Shown: positions 27,286 to 36,455, counted from the stretch's first letter. The stretch is DNA of 40,936 nucleotides from Desulfurivibrionaceae bacterium (GCA_030145275.1 JAQYVV010000026.1:1-40936), one strand, 5' to 3'. Made by a program: numbers and translations. The notes: a model not told the origin generated them from the letters alone.

Positions 27286-29778
27286 ATGGAATCTACCCAC
27301 TTTATCGCCTCACTGGTTTCAAGCATCATTGGACTTCTCCTTGTAGCCACAGCAACTGCCGGTCTGGCCCATAAGCTCAAACTACCGTTTACCGTTCTTA
27401 TTGTGTTGGTTGGCATCGGCCTAATGGAACTTGCCCGTGTGGGTCCTGCTTTCCTGCATCCGATCCTTGAATACAATATATCGCCTGAAATTATCCTTTT
27501 TGTTTTCCTGCCTACCTTGATTTTTGAATCAGCTTTTAATCTAAATTCCAGACAGCTTAGACGGAATATCTTACCTGTTATCACCTTGGCTGTCCCAGGC
27601 TTGATCATCTCAACCGCTCTCATCGGGACTATAGTGCATTTTTTCACTGGCCTAGAGTTTGCGGCAGCCCTACTTCTAGGTGCAATTTTAAGCGCTACAG
27701 ATCCCGTTGCGGTTATCTCGATTTTCAAGCAGCTCGGAGCTCCCGGCAGACTAAATATTCTGGTTGAGGGAGAAAGTCTATTTAATGATGCAACTTCAAT
27801 CGTTGTTGCAAAAATACTTACAGCTGTCATTGCGGCAGGCTACTTCACTTTATCCACAATAACAGGAGGGATAATTGATTTCTTAATCATCTTCTGCGGA
27901 GGAATCTTGGTCGGCTGGCTGGCAGCAGTTATTACTGGCTTGATACTTGGGTATGTCGAAAGTGATCCTTTTATAGAAATCTCTTTAACAACCATACTGG
28001 CCTACTTTTCTTTTCTTATCGCAGAAGAGCTGTTCCATGTCAGCGGGGTTATGGCAACAGTAGCAGCCGGTGTTACCATGGGTAGTTGGGGCCGGGCCAA
28101 AATCTCATCATCCATTATTGGTTATATGGAAAACTTTTGGGAGTATATGGCCCACGTGGCCAATGCCCTGATTTTTCTGCTTGTAGGTATGCGGGTAAAC
28201 TTACCGGCCTTATTCTCATCCCTCGACAAACTCGTAGGGGTTATTGTGGCAATGCTCATTTCACGCGCTTTTGTTATTTATACTCTGACCCCCATATGCG
28301 GTCGCCTGCCTGGGGTAGAACCGGTAAGTCGACCCTATCAAACCGTAATGTGGTGGGGAGGTCTACGTGGAGCTATTGCTTTAGCCATAGTCCTAAGTCT
28401 TGATGATTTTAAATATGCGGAAATGTTTCTAGCCCTTGTGATGGGCGCTGTTTTATTCACCTTACTTGCTCAAGGCCTATCCATCGCTAAACTTGTACAC
28501 TGGTTGGGGCTTGATCAGATGACCCCAGCTGACCGATTTGCCAGAGCGGAGGGGCTACTTGCCGCAAAATCACACGCTCTAAGCAAGATCCCAGAACTGC
28601 AGGAAGGTGGACTGTTTTCGCACCGTATTGCCGAACAGTTGCAAAACTCCTGTATAAAAGAATCAAATGCGCTGAGAGATGAAGTTGATGAACTCCACAG
28701 GACAACTATTAATCATGAACAAGAGAGACAACTTCTGGCCACTCGTTGCTTTGGGCTTGAAAAAACTCTGTATTACGAACTTTTCAGCAAAAGTCATTTG
28801 TCGGAGCAGGCCTACAGAGATCTTTGCCACTCCGTTGAGGTACAGCTCGAAGCCTTTCAAGCTAGTAGTCATCTGCCCAGATACACCCTGCATCCGCCCA
28901 TTGAAAATTTCTTCACGTTGACAATTGAAAAGATCCCTCGTTTGCCACTGCTCGGTTATCTGATAGAACAACAGAGGATGGAGAAGTTAGCCCGTGATTA
29001 TGAAGAGGCATGGGGCCGATACCAGGGAAGTGGTAAAATCCTCTTAAGTCTTGAAGAAATCACCAAACTTGCGGCGATCCATCCTGATACAGTGGTGGAG
29101 ATCAAGGAACATTATCTTCGTTGGCAGGAGGCGGCCAGAAATAGACTTGATCGTACAGCAGCCCAGTTCCCAGAATTTGTAACGACCATGCAGGCAAGGC
29201 TGGCCGGGCGCCTTATGGCCGAGGCGGAAAAGAAAATCATTGAAAAAGAGAGCAGGTCTGGAGCAATTCCACCGGGAGTAATCAGCAATATACTTGTTGA
29301 GCTCAGCAACCGTATCTGGAAGCTGCGTGGTCGGGATCTGGCGCGCCTGCATATTGAACCTATGGAAGTTTTGAAAAAAGTCCCATTTTTCCAGGACACT
29401 TCAAGTGAAGATTTCCCTCAGATTATCGACAGACTTCGACCGCTTACAATGACTGAAAATAGACCTATAATCCAGCAGGGAGACGCGGGGGACTCACTTT
29501 TTCTCATTGGACGCGGCGTTGTGCGTGTATCAAGAGCCTCTGACGGGCGAGAAATAGACTTGGCAACGCTCATGGCCGGAGATTTTTTTGGAGAAATGGC
29601 CCTACTCCACCATAAACCTCGCTCTGCAACATGCAGAACCATCACTCCAAGTGTGATCTATGAACTAAAAAGTGAAGACCTAGAGGAACTTAGAAAAATT
29701 TGCCCGTCAATCCAGACAGCTTTAGAGAAGGCGGACCTGACAAGAAGAGCAGGGACGAGTTGTCGGTCAAAATACTAA
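27286..29778 (+). CDS. CPA1 Na+/H+ antiporter with C-terminal cyclic-nucleotide-binding domain
   Basis: The 830-residue protein has about twelve membrane helices (5-405) of the NhaP/CPA1 type, including the ion-site region LLGAILSATDPVAVISIFK and EGESLFNDATSIV. A long cytosolic helical stretch (about 410-690) follows. The cNMP-binding domain spans about 705-815, with phosphate cassette GDFFGEMALLHHKPRSAT; the Arg-Ser-Ala pattern fits cAMP. The exchanger would extrude Na+ or protons under control of cyclic nucleotide. Such fusions are known in the family. Here the divergent neighbour is a cyclase, which supports direct coupling. The stop codon is seven bases before repeat D2. Confidence 0.92.
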   Translation: MESTHFIASLVSSIIGLLLVATATAGLAHKLKLPFTVLIVLVGIGLMELARVGPAFLHPILEYNISPEIILFVFLPTLIFESAFNLNSRQLRRNILPVITLAVPGLIISTALIGTIVHFFTGLEFAAALLLGAILSATDPVAVISIFKQLGAPGRLNILVEGESLFNDATSIVVAKILTAVIAAGYFTLSTITGGIIDFLIIFCGGILVGWLAAVITGLILGYVESDPFIEISLTTILAYFSFLIAEELFHVSGVMATVAAGVTMGSWGRAKISSSIIGYMENFWEYMAHVANALIFLLVGMRVNLPALFSSLDKLVGVIVAMLISRAFVIYTLTPICGRLPGVEPVSRPYQTVMWWGGLRGAIALAIVLSLDDFKYAEMFLALVMGAVLFTLLAQGLSIAKLVHWLGLDQMTPADRFARAEGLLAAKSHALSKIPELQEGGLFSHRIAEQLQNSCIKESNALRDEVDELHRTTINHEQERQLLATRCFGLEKTLYYELFSKSHLSEQAYRDLCHSVEVQLEAFQASSHLPRYTLHPPIENFFTLTIEKIPRLPLLGYLIEQQRMEKLARDYEEAWGRYQGSGKILLSLEEITKLAAIHPDTVVEIKEHYLRWQEAARNRLDRTAAQFPEFVTTMQARLAGRLMAEAEKKIIEKESRSGAIPPGVISNILVELSNRIWKLRGRDLARLHIEPMEVLKKVPFFQDTSSEDFPQIIDRLRPLTMTENRPIIQQGDAGDSLFLIGRGVVRVSRASDGREIDLATLMAGDFFGEMALLHHKPRSATCRTITPSVIYELKSEDLEELRKICPSIQTALEKADLTRRAGTSCRSKY

Positions 29779-29785
29779 TATATGA

Positions 29786-29901
29786 GGGAGGGGTCAGATC
29801 TTTCGTTGACCTAAAGATAACTTTTGTCTCATTTAGGCAACAATTTGGGAGAGCTGCTTGCTTTGAGTTAATCTGCTTTCTATTCAACGAACCACATTAC
29901 T
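29786..29901. repeat. Dispersed repeat, element D2
   Basis: A 116-bp near-identical copy of D1 in the same orientation. It starts seven bases after the antiporter stop and lies between convergent genes. The two differences from D1 are A for C at the ATTTAGGC word and A for T at TTCAACG. Partial similarity (CACTATAT/TACTATAT) continues about 12 bases past the core. Confidence 0.85.
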
Positions 29902-29992
29902 AGAAGTACTATATCGAGACCAAAAATGCAATCAGGTTACTCGTTTACAAGCTACACTTATTTTCCGGTTTATCCGGATTAGAATTTAGAGA

Positions 29993-30736
29993 TCAGCTTT
30001 CGTACAGTTTTGCCATCTCCGGGCTATATTCTTCTCCGGGATTATTATAGACAAAAAAAGGCGGCAGAATTTCCAGTTCTTCTCCTCCTCCTTTGATAGC
30101 CTCAACAAGAATAAGCTTGGCAGAACTGCCAGGATAACTGTAAACAATCTGGAGACGCTTGGGCTCCAGCCCCTTTCCCTTTAAGCGAGCCAATAAAACA
30201 GTGGCCCTGCTGGCCGGATAGATAAAAGCAGCCCTACCTTTATTTTTTAAAGAAAAAAAGGCGGCATTTACCACATCTTCCAAGGTTGCCTTTATTTCAT
30301 GCCTAGCCACGGCCTGCTCTCCACCGGGATTTTCACGACCGGAACCGATCTTGCCGTAGGGGGGATTGCAAACAACCCGGTCAAAAGTTTCGGCTTGCAT
30401 CAATTTCTTGATCTGCACCAAATCCCCCTCAACCACATCGAGCCGCTCGTCAAAATTGTTAAGCGTTCTATTTTTATAAATCAGGGCTATAAGATTTTTT
30501 TGAATTTCCAGGCAGGACAGGTAAACGGAGGGCCAACGATAGGCCAAGACAAGAGAGACAATGCCGCATCCGGCCCCAAGATCCAAAATTTTTTCCTTTG
30601 GTCTTGGGAAAATAAAATGGGCCAGTAGGACGGCATCTATTGAATACCTGTAGCCATCCTGATGCTGCAGGCAGGTGAGATTTCCGGAAAAGAACGTGTC
30701 ATTACTTACAAGCGCATCTAACGAGTCATCTTGCAC
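29993..30736 (-). CDS. trmN6: tRNA1(Val) A37 N6-methyltransferase family protein (TrmN6/YfiC-like)
   Basis: The 247-residue protein is an S-adenosylmethionine methyltransferase with motif I ILDLGAGCGIVSL and the N6-adenine/glutamine signature VVCNPPYGK (NPPY). The N-terminal LTCLQHQDGYRYSIDAVLLAHF is typical of the YfiC/TrmN6 family that modifies adenosine 37 of tRNA-Val. Related methyltransferases share these motifs, so the exact substrate is inferred. The start is GTG at 30736 with no ATG alternative nearby. It follows the DUF1015 gene after four bases, indicating an operon. Confidence 0.85.
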   Translation of the reverse strand: MQDDSLDALVSNDTFFSGNLTCLQHQDGYRYSIDAVLLAHFIFPRPKEKILDLGAGCGIVSLVLAYRWPSVYLSCLEIQKNLIALIYKNRTLNNFDERLDVVEGDLVQIKKLMQAETFDRVVCNPPYGKIGSGRENPGGEQAVARHEIKATLEDVVNAAFFSLKNKGRAAFIYPASRATVLLARLKGKGLEPKRLQIVYSYPGSSAKLILVEAIKGGGEELEILPPFFVYNNPGEEYSPEMAKLYES

Positions 30737-30740
30737 GAAT

Positions 30741-32096
30741 TCAGCCTATACGTTCATCCGCAACAATCTTGTTCAGCAAAAGGCCGGTCAACACTTTCGG
30801 GTAAAAATAGGTGGATTTATGCGGCATAATATGAGATGCGTCGGCAACTTTTCGAACCTGTTCCACCGGAGTCGAATTCATCAGAAATAGGAGTGGTGTT
30901 TTACCGCTGCCAGAGGCACTTTCTTTTACTGCCACATCAAGGGCCTCGTCAGGATCGCTAAAATAATCAATGAGCTTTTCACCCTCACATTGATCATGGC
31001 TCAACCCCAGTACACATTCCACAACAAGTTCCGAGAGCACAACCACATCAAGTTTTTGCAATATTTCCGGATGCTTGCCGGAGCAGGTCTCTGCCATCAC
31101 ACCATCTTTGAGGGTGAGCAGAAAACAGCGGTCCTCGCCGGGATGGTAGAAACCAAACATGGTTTCATCCTTGTTTTCGTCCATTCTGGCGAGGACTTCA
31201 GCAAGTAAAACCTCCCTGCTGCCGCCGGAAATTTCATCAATATCAAAACCACTCTGCATTTTGTCTAAAATTTCTGCCAAACTTGTCAACAAAGGTGTTC
31301 GCACCAGGCGATGAGTTGGCAGCACCGAGAGGCCGGGATCTTCCATGCCGCAGAGATACATCATGGTAAAATCATAAGGACTATCGCTAGCCACCTCTCC
31401 CTGGCGCTGTTTTATGATTTCACGAAGCTGTAATGAAGTGGTATAACGATGATGTCCATCGGCAATATAGAGATTTTTCTCTTTTAAAAACTCGACGATC
31501 TTTTCAATTGTCTCAGGAGCACTCACCGCCCATATGGTATGACGGCAGCCATCCTGATCAGTGACGGAGCAGAGATGTTCCTCCGGCTTCGCCTGCTCAA
31601 GCAGTTTTATCACCTCACCTTCAGCATCCTGATAGAGTGAAAAAATAGAGCTAAAATTTGCCTGACACTTGTCCATAAGGTTCAAGCGGTCCGTAATCAC
31701 CCCGCGAAAGGTTTGCTCATGGGGCTTCACAACACCTTCAGAAAACTCCGTAAGCCCGGCAAGACAGATCATCCCTTTACGGGTAAACTTACGCCCCCCA
31801 CCCAAATTATAGTCAGTGTAATAAAGATATAAGGAGGGCTTCTCATCCCTTATTAAAACTTCTTCAGCCTGCCAGGTATCAAATCTCTCCTTGGCCAAAG
31901 CGTACCGTTCTTCAGTCATTGAACCAGCATCAACATTCTTGCTGAGATCGAGATTAATCATACTATATTGGTTCTTCTGGGTTAAAGCCGCTTGAGCCTG
32001 AACATCAATAACATCATACGGAGGGGTGACAACTTCATCCAGCGTGACTACGTTACTATTATATCTGACAGCGCAAAAAGGCGCGATTTTGGCCAT
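30741..32096 (-). CDS. DUF1015 family protein
   Basis: The 451-residue product matches the DUF1015 family along its length: PFCAVRYN near the start, VVTPPYDVID, VIRDEKPSLYLYYTDY-like, LYIADGHHRYTTSLQLR in the centre and STYFYPKVLTGLLLNKI at the end. The conserved ADGHHRY loop suggests a catalytic or ligand site, but I do not assign a reaction. GGAGAAAGAG precedes the ATG. It is the first gene of a two-gene operon with the methyltransferase and is divergent from queD. Confidence 0.9.
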   Translation of the reverse strand: MAKIAPFCAVRYNSNVVTLDEVVTPPYDVIDVQAQAALTQKNQYSMINLDLSKNVDAGSMTEERYALAKERFDTWQAEEVLIRDEKPSLYLYYTDYNLGGGRKFTRKGMICLAGLTEFSEGVVKPHEQTFRGVITDRLNLMDKCQANFSSIFSLYQDAEGEVIKLLEQAKPEEHLCSVTDQDGCRHTIWAVSAPETIEKIVEFLKEKNLYIADGHHRYTTSLQLREIIKQRQGEVASDSPYDFTMMYLCGMEDPGLSVLPTHRLVRTPLLTSLAEILDKMQSGFDIDEISGGSREVLLAEVLARMDENKDETMFGFYHPGEDRCFLLTLKDGVMAETCSGKHPEILQKLDVVVLSELVVECVLGLSHDQCEGEKLIDYFSDPDEALDVAVKESASGSGKTPLLFLMNSTPVEQVRKVADASHIMPHKSTYFYPKVLTGLLLNKIVADERIG

Positions 32097-32179
32097 TCTC
32101 TTTCTCCATGCACGATTGAAGCCGGCTCTATCTTTTCAAACAAGACATTGCTCTAGCAAATTAAGTGATTCTGAATTAT

Positions 32180-32251
32180 GATGGTGTCGCAAAAAGTACC
32201 CTAAAGGGCATAAATCCGATCTACTGCGTTGCGGATTTTTTGCGAGTACAT
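32180..32251. repeat. Palindromic element F
   Basis: TCGCAAAAA (32187-32195) and TTTTTGCGA (32237-32245) are perfect arms within an imperfect stem of about 17 bp. An inner ATCCG/CGGAT stem (32214-32218 and 32231-32235) makes a nested hairpin. A single copy was seen in this window. Confidence 0.65.
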
Positions 32252-32304
32252 CAATTATTATATCTGAGACAAAATGTACTAATCAAAAAAAACTAAAAAC
32301 GGGA

Positions 32305-32367
32305 TAAGTAACTTCACGAAGTAATTCCTTGCCAGGAGCGTGCAAGGCATTTCTTCTAAGTTACTAA
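32305..32367. repeat. Palindromic element E
   Basis: AGTAACTT (32307-32314) pairs with AAGTTACT (32358-32365). Inside, CCTTGC (32327-32332) pairs with GCAAGG (32342-32347). Its right end shares TTCTAAGTTACTAA with the flank of A1 near 1414-1427, and its left end GGATAAGTA recurs in the 117-bp tandem units, suggesting related families. Confidence 0.65.
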
Positions 32368-32397
32368 AATTTACAACAATAAACAACGGGACAATTT

Positions 32398-32769
32398 ATG
32401 TTTGATATCTTTATAGACACTCATTTTTCAGCAGGTCACCATTTAAGAAACTATCCTGGCAATTGTGAACATCCCCACGGCCACAACTGGAGTGTTAGGG
32501 TTACAGTAAGGGCCAGCGAACTTGATCATCTTGGCATGGGTGTTGATTTCAGAACAGTTAAAGATGCGGTAAACAAGGTACTCGACACCCTAGACCACCG
32601 AAATCTAAATGAGCACCCAAGCTTTCTGGAAATAAATCCTTCTTCAGAAAACCTTGCTGTCTATATTTTCAATGAACTCAAGCCTGACCTGAGATCAGAC
32701 AGATACAAAGTGCACAGTGTTACAGTTGGAGAGACCCCAAGTTCCGGTGTAACCTATTTTGAAGAATAA
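32398..32769 (+). CDS. queD: 6-carboxy-tetrahydropterin synthase QueD
   Basis: QueD turns dihydroneopterin triphosphate into 6-carboxytetrahydropterin in queuosine precursor synthesis. At 123 residues it has the normal length. Zinc histidines lie in FSAGHHL and EHPHGHNW, the catalytic cysteine in GNCEHPHGHNW, and GMGVDFRTVK, LDHRNLN and the terminal glutamate region SVTVGETPSSG are in place. Its end overlaps the queE start by 11 bp. queC and queF are not in the window. Confidence 0.95.
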   Translation: MFDIFIDTHFSAGHHLRNYPGNCEHPHGHNWSVRVTVRASELDHLGMGVDFRTVKDAVNKVLDTLDHRNLNEHPSFLEINPSSENLAVYIFNELKPDLRSDRYKVHSVTVGETPSSGVTYFEE

Positions 32770-33430
32770 GTCCCTCCAGGTTTCAGAACTTTTTTTTAGC
32801 CTTCAGGGTGAATCTTCCTATGCTGGTTACCCTTGTGTCTTTATCCGCTTGGCTGGGTGCAATTTGCGTTGTACTTACTGCGATGCCCAGTACACCTACG
32901 GCGAACCAGGGCAGCTGTTTAGCATAGATGAACTTCTCACCTTTGTTAGCCAATACAGCGGCAGCCTTGTTGAAATTACGGGGGGAGAACCACTTATTCA
33001 GGAAAACTCCATTCTCTTAATGGAAACCCTGATAGATTCCAACCGTAAGATTCTTCTTGAGACCAACGGCAGTATCGATCTCTCAAATGTTCCAGCGAAA
33101 ATTATCAAAATAGTTGACCTGAAATGTCCAGACAGCGGCATGCACGAGAAAATGCTGTTGGACAACTTCTCCCACTTGAAAGGCCAGGATGAAATCAAAT
33201 GCGTGATCAATTCCAGAAAAGATTACGATTGGGCTAAAAAGGTTCTTACCCAAGCAAATCTTTTTGGGGATCATCTGCAGGACCAGAAAGCAAAAATCAC
33301 ATTCTCGCCGGTCTCAGCTTCTTTGGAAGCTACAAAACTTGCAGACTGGCTATTGGAAGACAATCTGCCGGCAAGAATGCAGATCCAGCTTCACAAAATT
33401 CTCTGGCCGAATAAAGAACGAGGCGCTTAG
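32759..33430 (+). CDS. queE: 7-carboxy-7-deazaguanine synthase QueE
   Basis: QueE is the radical SAM enzyme that contracts QueD's product to 7-carboxy-7-deazaguanine. The 223-residue protein has ELFFSLQGESSYAG, the cluster motif CNLRCTYC with DAQYTY following, EITGGEPL and LLETNGSIDL. The only plausible start is TTG at 32759, overlapping queD by 11 bp, since no ATG precedes the radical SAM core. It converges on the YvcK-like gene with only nine bases between stop codons. Confidence 0.94.
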   Translation: MKNKSLQVSELFFSLQGESSYAGYPCVFIRLAGCNLRCTYCDAQYTYGEPGQLFSIDELLTFVSQYSGSLVEITGGEPLIQENSILLMETLIDSNRKILLETNGSIDLSNVPAKIIKIVDLKCPDSGMHEKMLLDNFSHLKGQDEIKCVINSRKDYDWAKKVLTQANLFGDHLQDQKAKITFSPVSASLEATKLADWLLEDNLPARMQIQLHKILWPNKERGA

Positions 33431-33439
33431 ACAATCTGA

Positions 33440-35668
33440 CTATTTGAATACGGTTTCCCTGAAAAATACAGTGGTGGCATTACGTCGAGCCAATGTTTTA
33501 ACCTGTTCTGGGACAAGATTTGAAACTGGCATTCGGGATATGCCCATCTTGTATTCGATATGAGAAGCAAACTTATTATCTAGATACCACGCATAAATAA
33601 GGCCAAAAAGCATCCCAGGCGGCGTGAATCCTTCCCCCCCATTCAGCACCCTGAAAAATACATTTTTTTGTGATTTAGACCTGTTCATCCGCACAAGGTT
33701 AAGGTACTGCTCCAGCTCATCTCTGCTAAAGTAGCAATCTGTCTCATCCTCGGTCCTGAGAATAATCTGATAGACCCGTCCAAGGTCATCACCATCCAAC
33801 TCAAGCGGGATGATCTGTTTTTCTTGGGCGTAATTTCCAAGAAGAGACTGACCCAGAGCAACCAGAAATGCTATTTCAAACCGTTCAACATCTTCCACCA
33901 GATCCCTTCTGATCTTAATAAAACGATCTTCGGGATCATAAAAGGAAAAGACATTATCCCACTCCTGACAGCGTTTCCATTCCTCAACATCAATAAGCTC
34001 AAGACCGTCAAGTAGTTGAAGATGCCGGGGTGAAATATCTTGATGGCGCCAGAAGATATCAGCAACAATCTCAATATTGTCAATTTTTAGAGACCTAAGT
34101 TTTTCAAAAACATATGCAAATCGTCTACAGGGAAGTTCACCATTATTCAGAGAGCGACCCGAAAGTGCTGGTGTTTCACCTAGTATTCCGTTCGAATTCT
34201 CTGCACATATATACTTCTTCCCCGCCCAAATAGTTTGAACAGCTTGGGCAAAAGCACCCGGATCATGTTTGAGAGAACCTACATCAAGAACCTCCTGTGA
34301 AAAAATATTTGCCTCCACAGGTATAAAACCCATTTTCAAAATATTGTCACGATCAAGATATATGGGTGTTTTCCCCTCAACAGCATAGTTTTGAATAATA
34401 CTGCCAGGTATGTCCTGCAGCCCAAGCAGCATAACAACTTGAAAAAGCTCTCGAACCCCTCCGGGGATATTGCGGTGATATGCTTTTATCAGGTCGGAGA
34501 CATAATAGCGTCGGCTCGTGTCTTCACTGGAAATGTCAGTTTCGCCGGTTTGGGCCCAGATATTGGCCACTAAAATTTTTACTGCAGCCTTATTGCTAAG
34601 TATGGCTTGGACCATGCCAGGAACTTGCAAAATTGGGATAATACTGGTGTACAAACTACCGGGCGCAAAAATAAAAATATCCGCAGCAGCAATAGCTGCG
34701 AGAACCTCCCCTAATATATTGGCAACCCCGGCATACTCAACAAAAGTCTGGTCCACAGGATACCCTCTGCGAGCATGGGCAGACTTATTCTCTCCGGTTA
34801 TCATGACACCGTTGGAGTACATAAGTTTGAGCCGGCATGGCGTCGTCGTGCAGGGCAAAACAGAATCTTTCCTAGCCCCGATTAAGCGGGCAATATGATT
34901 GACTCCCTTGCGAATTGCTTCGGGTTCTGGCACCGATCCATTTTCAGTCTGCTTAAAAATTGCAGCGGCAATAAAAAGATTCCCCAAACATTGTGGCCGG
35001 CTCAAAACTGATACAAAACGGGGGTCCTCAAAAAACATCCGACCAAGAAGAGCCAGTTCGTCCAGGAGATGTTCCGGAACAGTTGTAGAATCAACCCCAG
35101 TTAGGCCGATAAGCTCATCAAAAGATGCAGGTTTTAGGTCAAAGCGGAAATTAAACAGTGAGGACAGGCTCTCAACGAGACGCAGACATTGCTCTTCCCT
35201 TAGATTATAACTTTCTTGAACAATTTCTTTTCGCAGGGAAGAAAGCAAAACATGGCGCAGATCACCAAGGCCTATTATCGGCAGGTCCTTCAAGAGCTCG
35301 CCTGTGGAGCCTCCGTCATCGGTCACACAAACAATAGCCCTGGTGTTAGGGAATATCTCTTTTAAACCCGAGAATGGTTTTTGAGGCCAATCTTTGTTCT
35401 GACTGTCTCCGCCAATGATGGTGGACAACCCTGTGCCGCCGCCGAAAACAACAACATTGAGGTCCTTGGTATCAACCCCTTTTAATGCCTCCGTCAGTCT
35501 CTTTAGAGGATCGGTGACCTGGGAGGGGCCAGCGGGCAACCCGGTTAGAACCAAGTCTAGCAGTTTTTCCAGTTTAGTTTGGCTTGGCAAAAGATCAAGC
35601 GGAGTCAACGGCTTTTGAAAAAGATCTTCAAACAGAGAAGAGGGAAGGCTATTGGGGGGTTTGCTCAT
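33440..35668 (-). CDS. Long YvcK/CofD-superfamily protein with extensions
   Basis: The 742-residue protein has a YvcK/CofD core at about 70-450: VVVFGGGTGLSTII for nucleotide-sugar/UDP binding, TDDGGSTGELLKDL, GLGDLRHVLLSS, IFAPGSLYTSIIPIL and VANIWAQTGETD. Bacillus YvcK is about 320 residues, so this version has an added N-terminus and roughly 290 extra C-terminal residues that I do not recognise. YvcK proteins link carbon status and cell-wall synthesis. CofD proper transfers phospholactate, but F420 genes are absent here. It lies 22 bp downstream of kdsB, suggesting co-expression with envelope sugar synthesis. Confidence 0.85.
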   Translation of the reverse strand: MSKPPNSLPSSLFEDLFQKPLTPLDLLPSQTKLEKLLDLVLTGLPAGPSQVTDPLKRLTEALKGVDTKDLNVVVFGGGTGLSTIIGGDSQNKDWPQKPFSGLKEIFPNTRAIVCVTDDGGSTGELLKDLPIIGLGDLRHVLLSSLRKEIVQESYNLREEQCLRLVESLSSLFNFRFDLKPASFDELIGLTGVDSTTVPEHLLDELALLGRMFFEDPRFVSVLSRPQCLGNLFIAAAIFKQTENGSVPEPEAIRKGVNHIARLIGARKDSVLPCTTTPCRLKLMYSNGVMITGENKSAHARRGYPVDQTFVEYAGVANILGEVLAAIAAADIFIFAPGSLYTSIIPILQVPGMVQAILSNKAAVKILVANIWAQTGETDISSEDTSRRYYVSDLIKAYHRNIPGGVRELFQVVMLLGLQDIPGSIIQNYAVEGKTPIYLDRDNILKMGFIPVEANIFSQEVLDVGSLKHDPGAFAQAVQTIWAGKKYICAENSNGILGETPALSGRSLNNGELPCRRFAYVFEKLRSLKIDNIEIVADIFWRHQDISPRHLQLLDGLELIDVEEWKRCQEWDNVFSFYDPEDRFIKIRRDLVEDVERFEIAFLVALGQSLLGNYAQEKQIIPLELDGDDLGRVYQIILRTEDETDCYFSRDELEQYLNLVRMNRSKSQKNVFFRVLNGGEGFTPPGMLFGLIYAWYLDNKFASHIEYKMGISRMPVSNLVPEQVKTLARRNATTVFFRETVFK

Positions 35669-35690
35669 AATAGGTCATTCACTATTTTTT

Positions 35691-36455
35691 TTACAGAGAC
35701 AAGGACATAATCTCTTTCACCCGTTCAAGATCTTTTGGCGTATCAACTTCGATAGAATCATGATCGGTCAGAACTACTCGAATTTTATAGCCGTACTCAA
35801 GGACCCTGAGCTGCTCCAATTTCTCAAATTTTTCCCACTCACCCTCTGGCAAGCCGACAAATGTCACCAAAAAGCCTTTCCGGTAGGCGTAAAAGCCAAG
35901 ATGTTTATAATATGTTGGCGAGACAGGTTCCTCTGGGTTCCGCTGGAATGGAATGGGGGAGCGTGAAAAATAAAGGGCGTTCCCATGGCAGTCAAAAACG
36001 GTTTTCACATGATTCGGATCGCTAATCTCCTCTGGCCGGATAATCCGATAGATGAGCGTTGACATGGGAAGTGTCATATCGTCCACAAGAGGCAGGGCCA
36101 CCTGCTCTATAACCTCTTCGGCAAACAGGGGCTGGTCTCCTTGAATATTAACGACGACATCATGTTCTGAAATATCCATTGAATCTGCAGCTTCAGCAAG
36201 GCGATCTGTCCCTGAAACGTGGTCACTTCTGGTCATAATAACTTCACCACCAAATGAGCGGACACAATCGGCTATTCTTTCATCATCTGTTGCCACAGCA
36301 ACTCGTGAGAGGAGTTTGACAGCCACGGCCCGTTCATACACATGCTGAATCATCGGTTTTCCAAGAATATCGGCAAGAGGTTTTCCCTCAAAACGGTTCG
36401 AATGATAACGAGCTGGAATAATAGCTACTACTTTTGATTTTGTTTTCTGGTGCAT
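35691..36455 (-). CDS. kdsB: 3-deoxy-manno-octulosonate cytidylyltransferase (KdsB)
   Basis: KdsB activates Kdo, or 8-amino-Kdo in organisms with KdnAB, as its CMP derivative for lipopolysaccharide. The 254-residue enzyme shows IIPARYHSNRFEGKPL, the nucleotidyl-transfer motif GEVIMTRSDHVSGTDR, VNIQGDQPL for metal binding and YKHLGFYAYR near the end. Its start is ATG 36455. It precedes the YvcK-like gene by 22 bp. kdnA and kdnB encoded upstream suggest that the amino sugar is its natural substrate. Confidence 0.95.
   Translation of the reverse strand: MHQKTKSKVVAIIPARYHSNRFEGKPLADILGKPMIQHVYERAVAVKLLSRVAVATDDERIADCVRSFGGEVIMTRSDHVSGTDRLAEAADSMDISEHDVVVNIQGDQPLFAEEVIEQVALPLVDDMTLPMSTLIYRIIRPEEISDPNHVKTVFDCHGNALYFSRSPIPFQRNPEEPVSPTYYKHLGFYAYRKGFLVTFVGLPEGEWEKFEKLEQLRVLEYGYKIRVVLTDHDSIEVDTPKDLERVKEIMSLSL

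Larger units (their letters stand above)
32097..32397. other. Divergent gap with palindromes E and F
   Basis: The 301-bp gap between the DUF1015 gene and queD holds two palindromic elements and no gene. The A-rich segment near 32283 (AAAAAAACTAA) recalls part of a preQ1 riboswitch, but the rest of the aptamer is missing. Confidence 0.55.

Noticed and set aside
32251..32300. preQ1 riboswitch upstream of queD
   Set aside because: Only the AAAAAAACTAA tail-like stretch is present. The conserved C-rich loop and P1 stem of the aptamer are missing.
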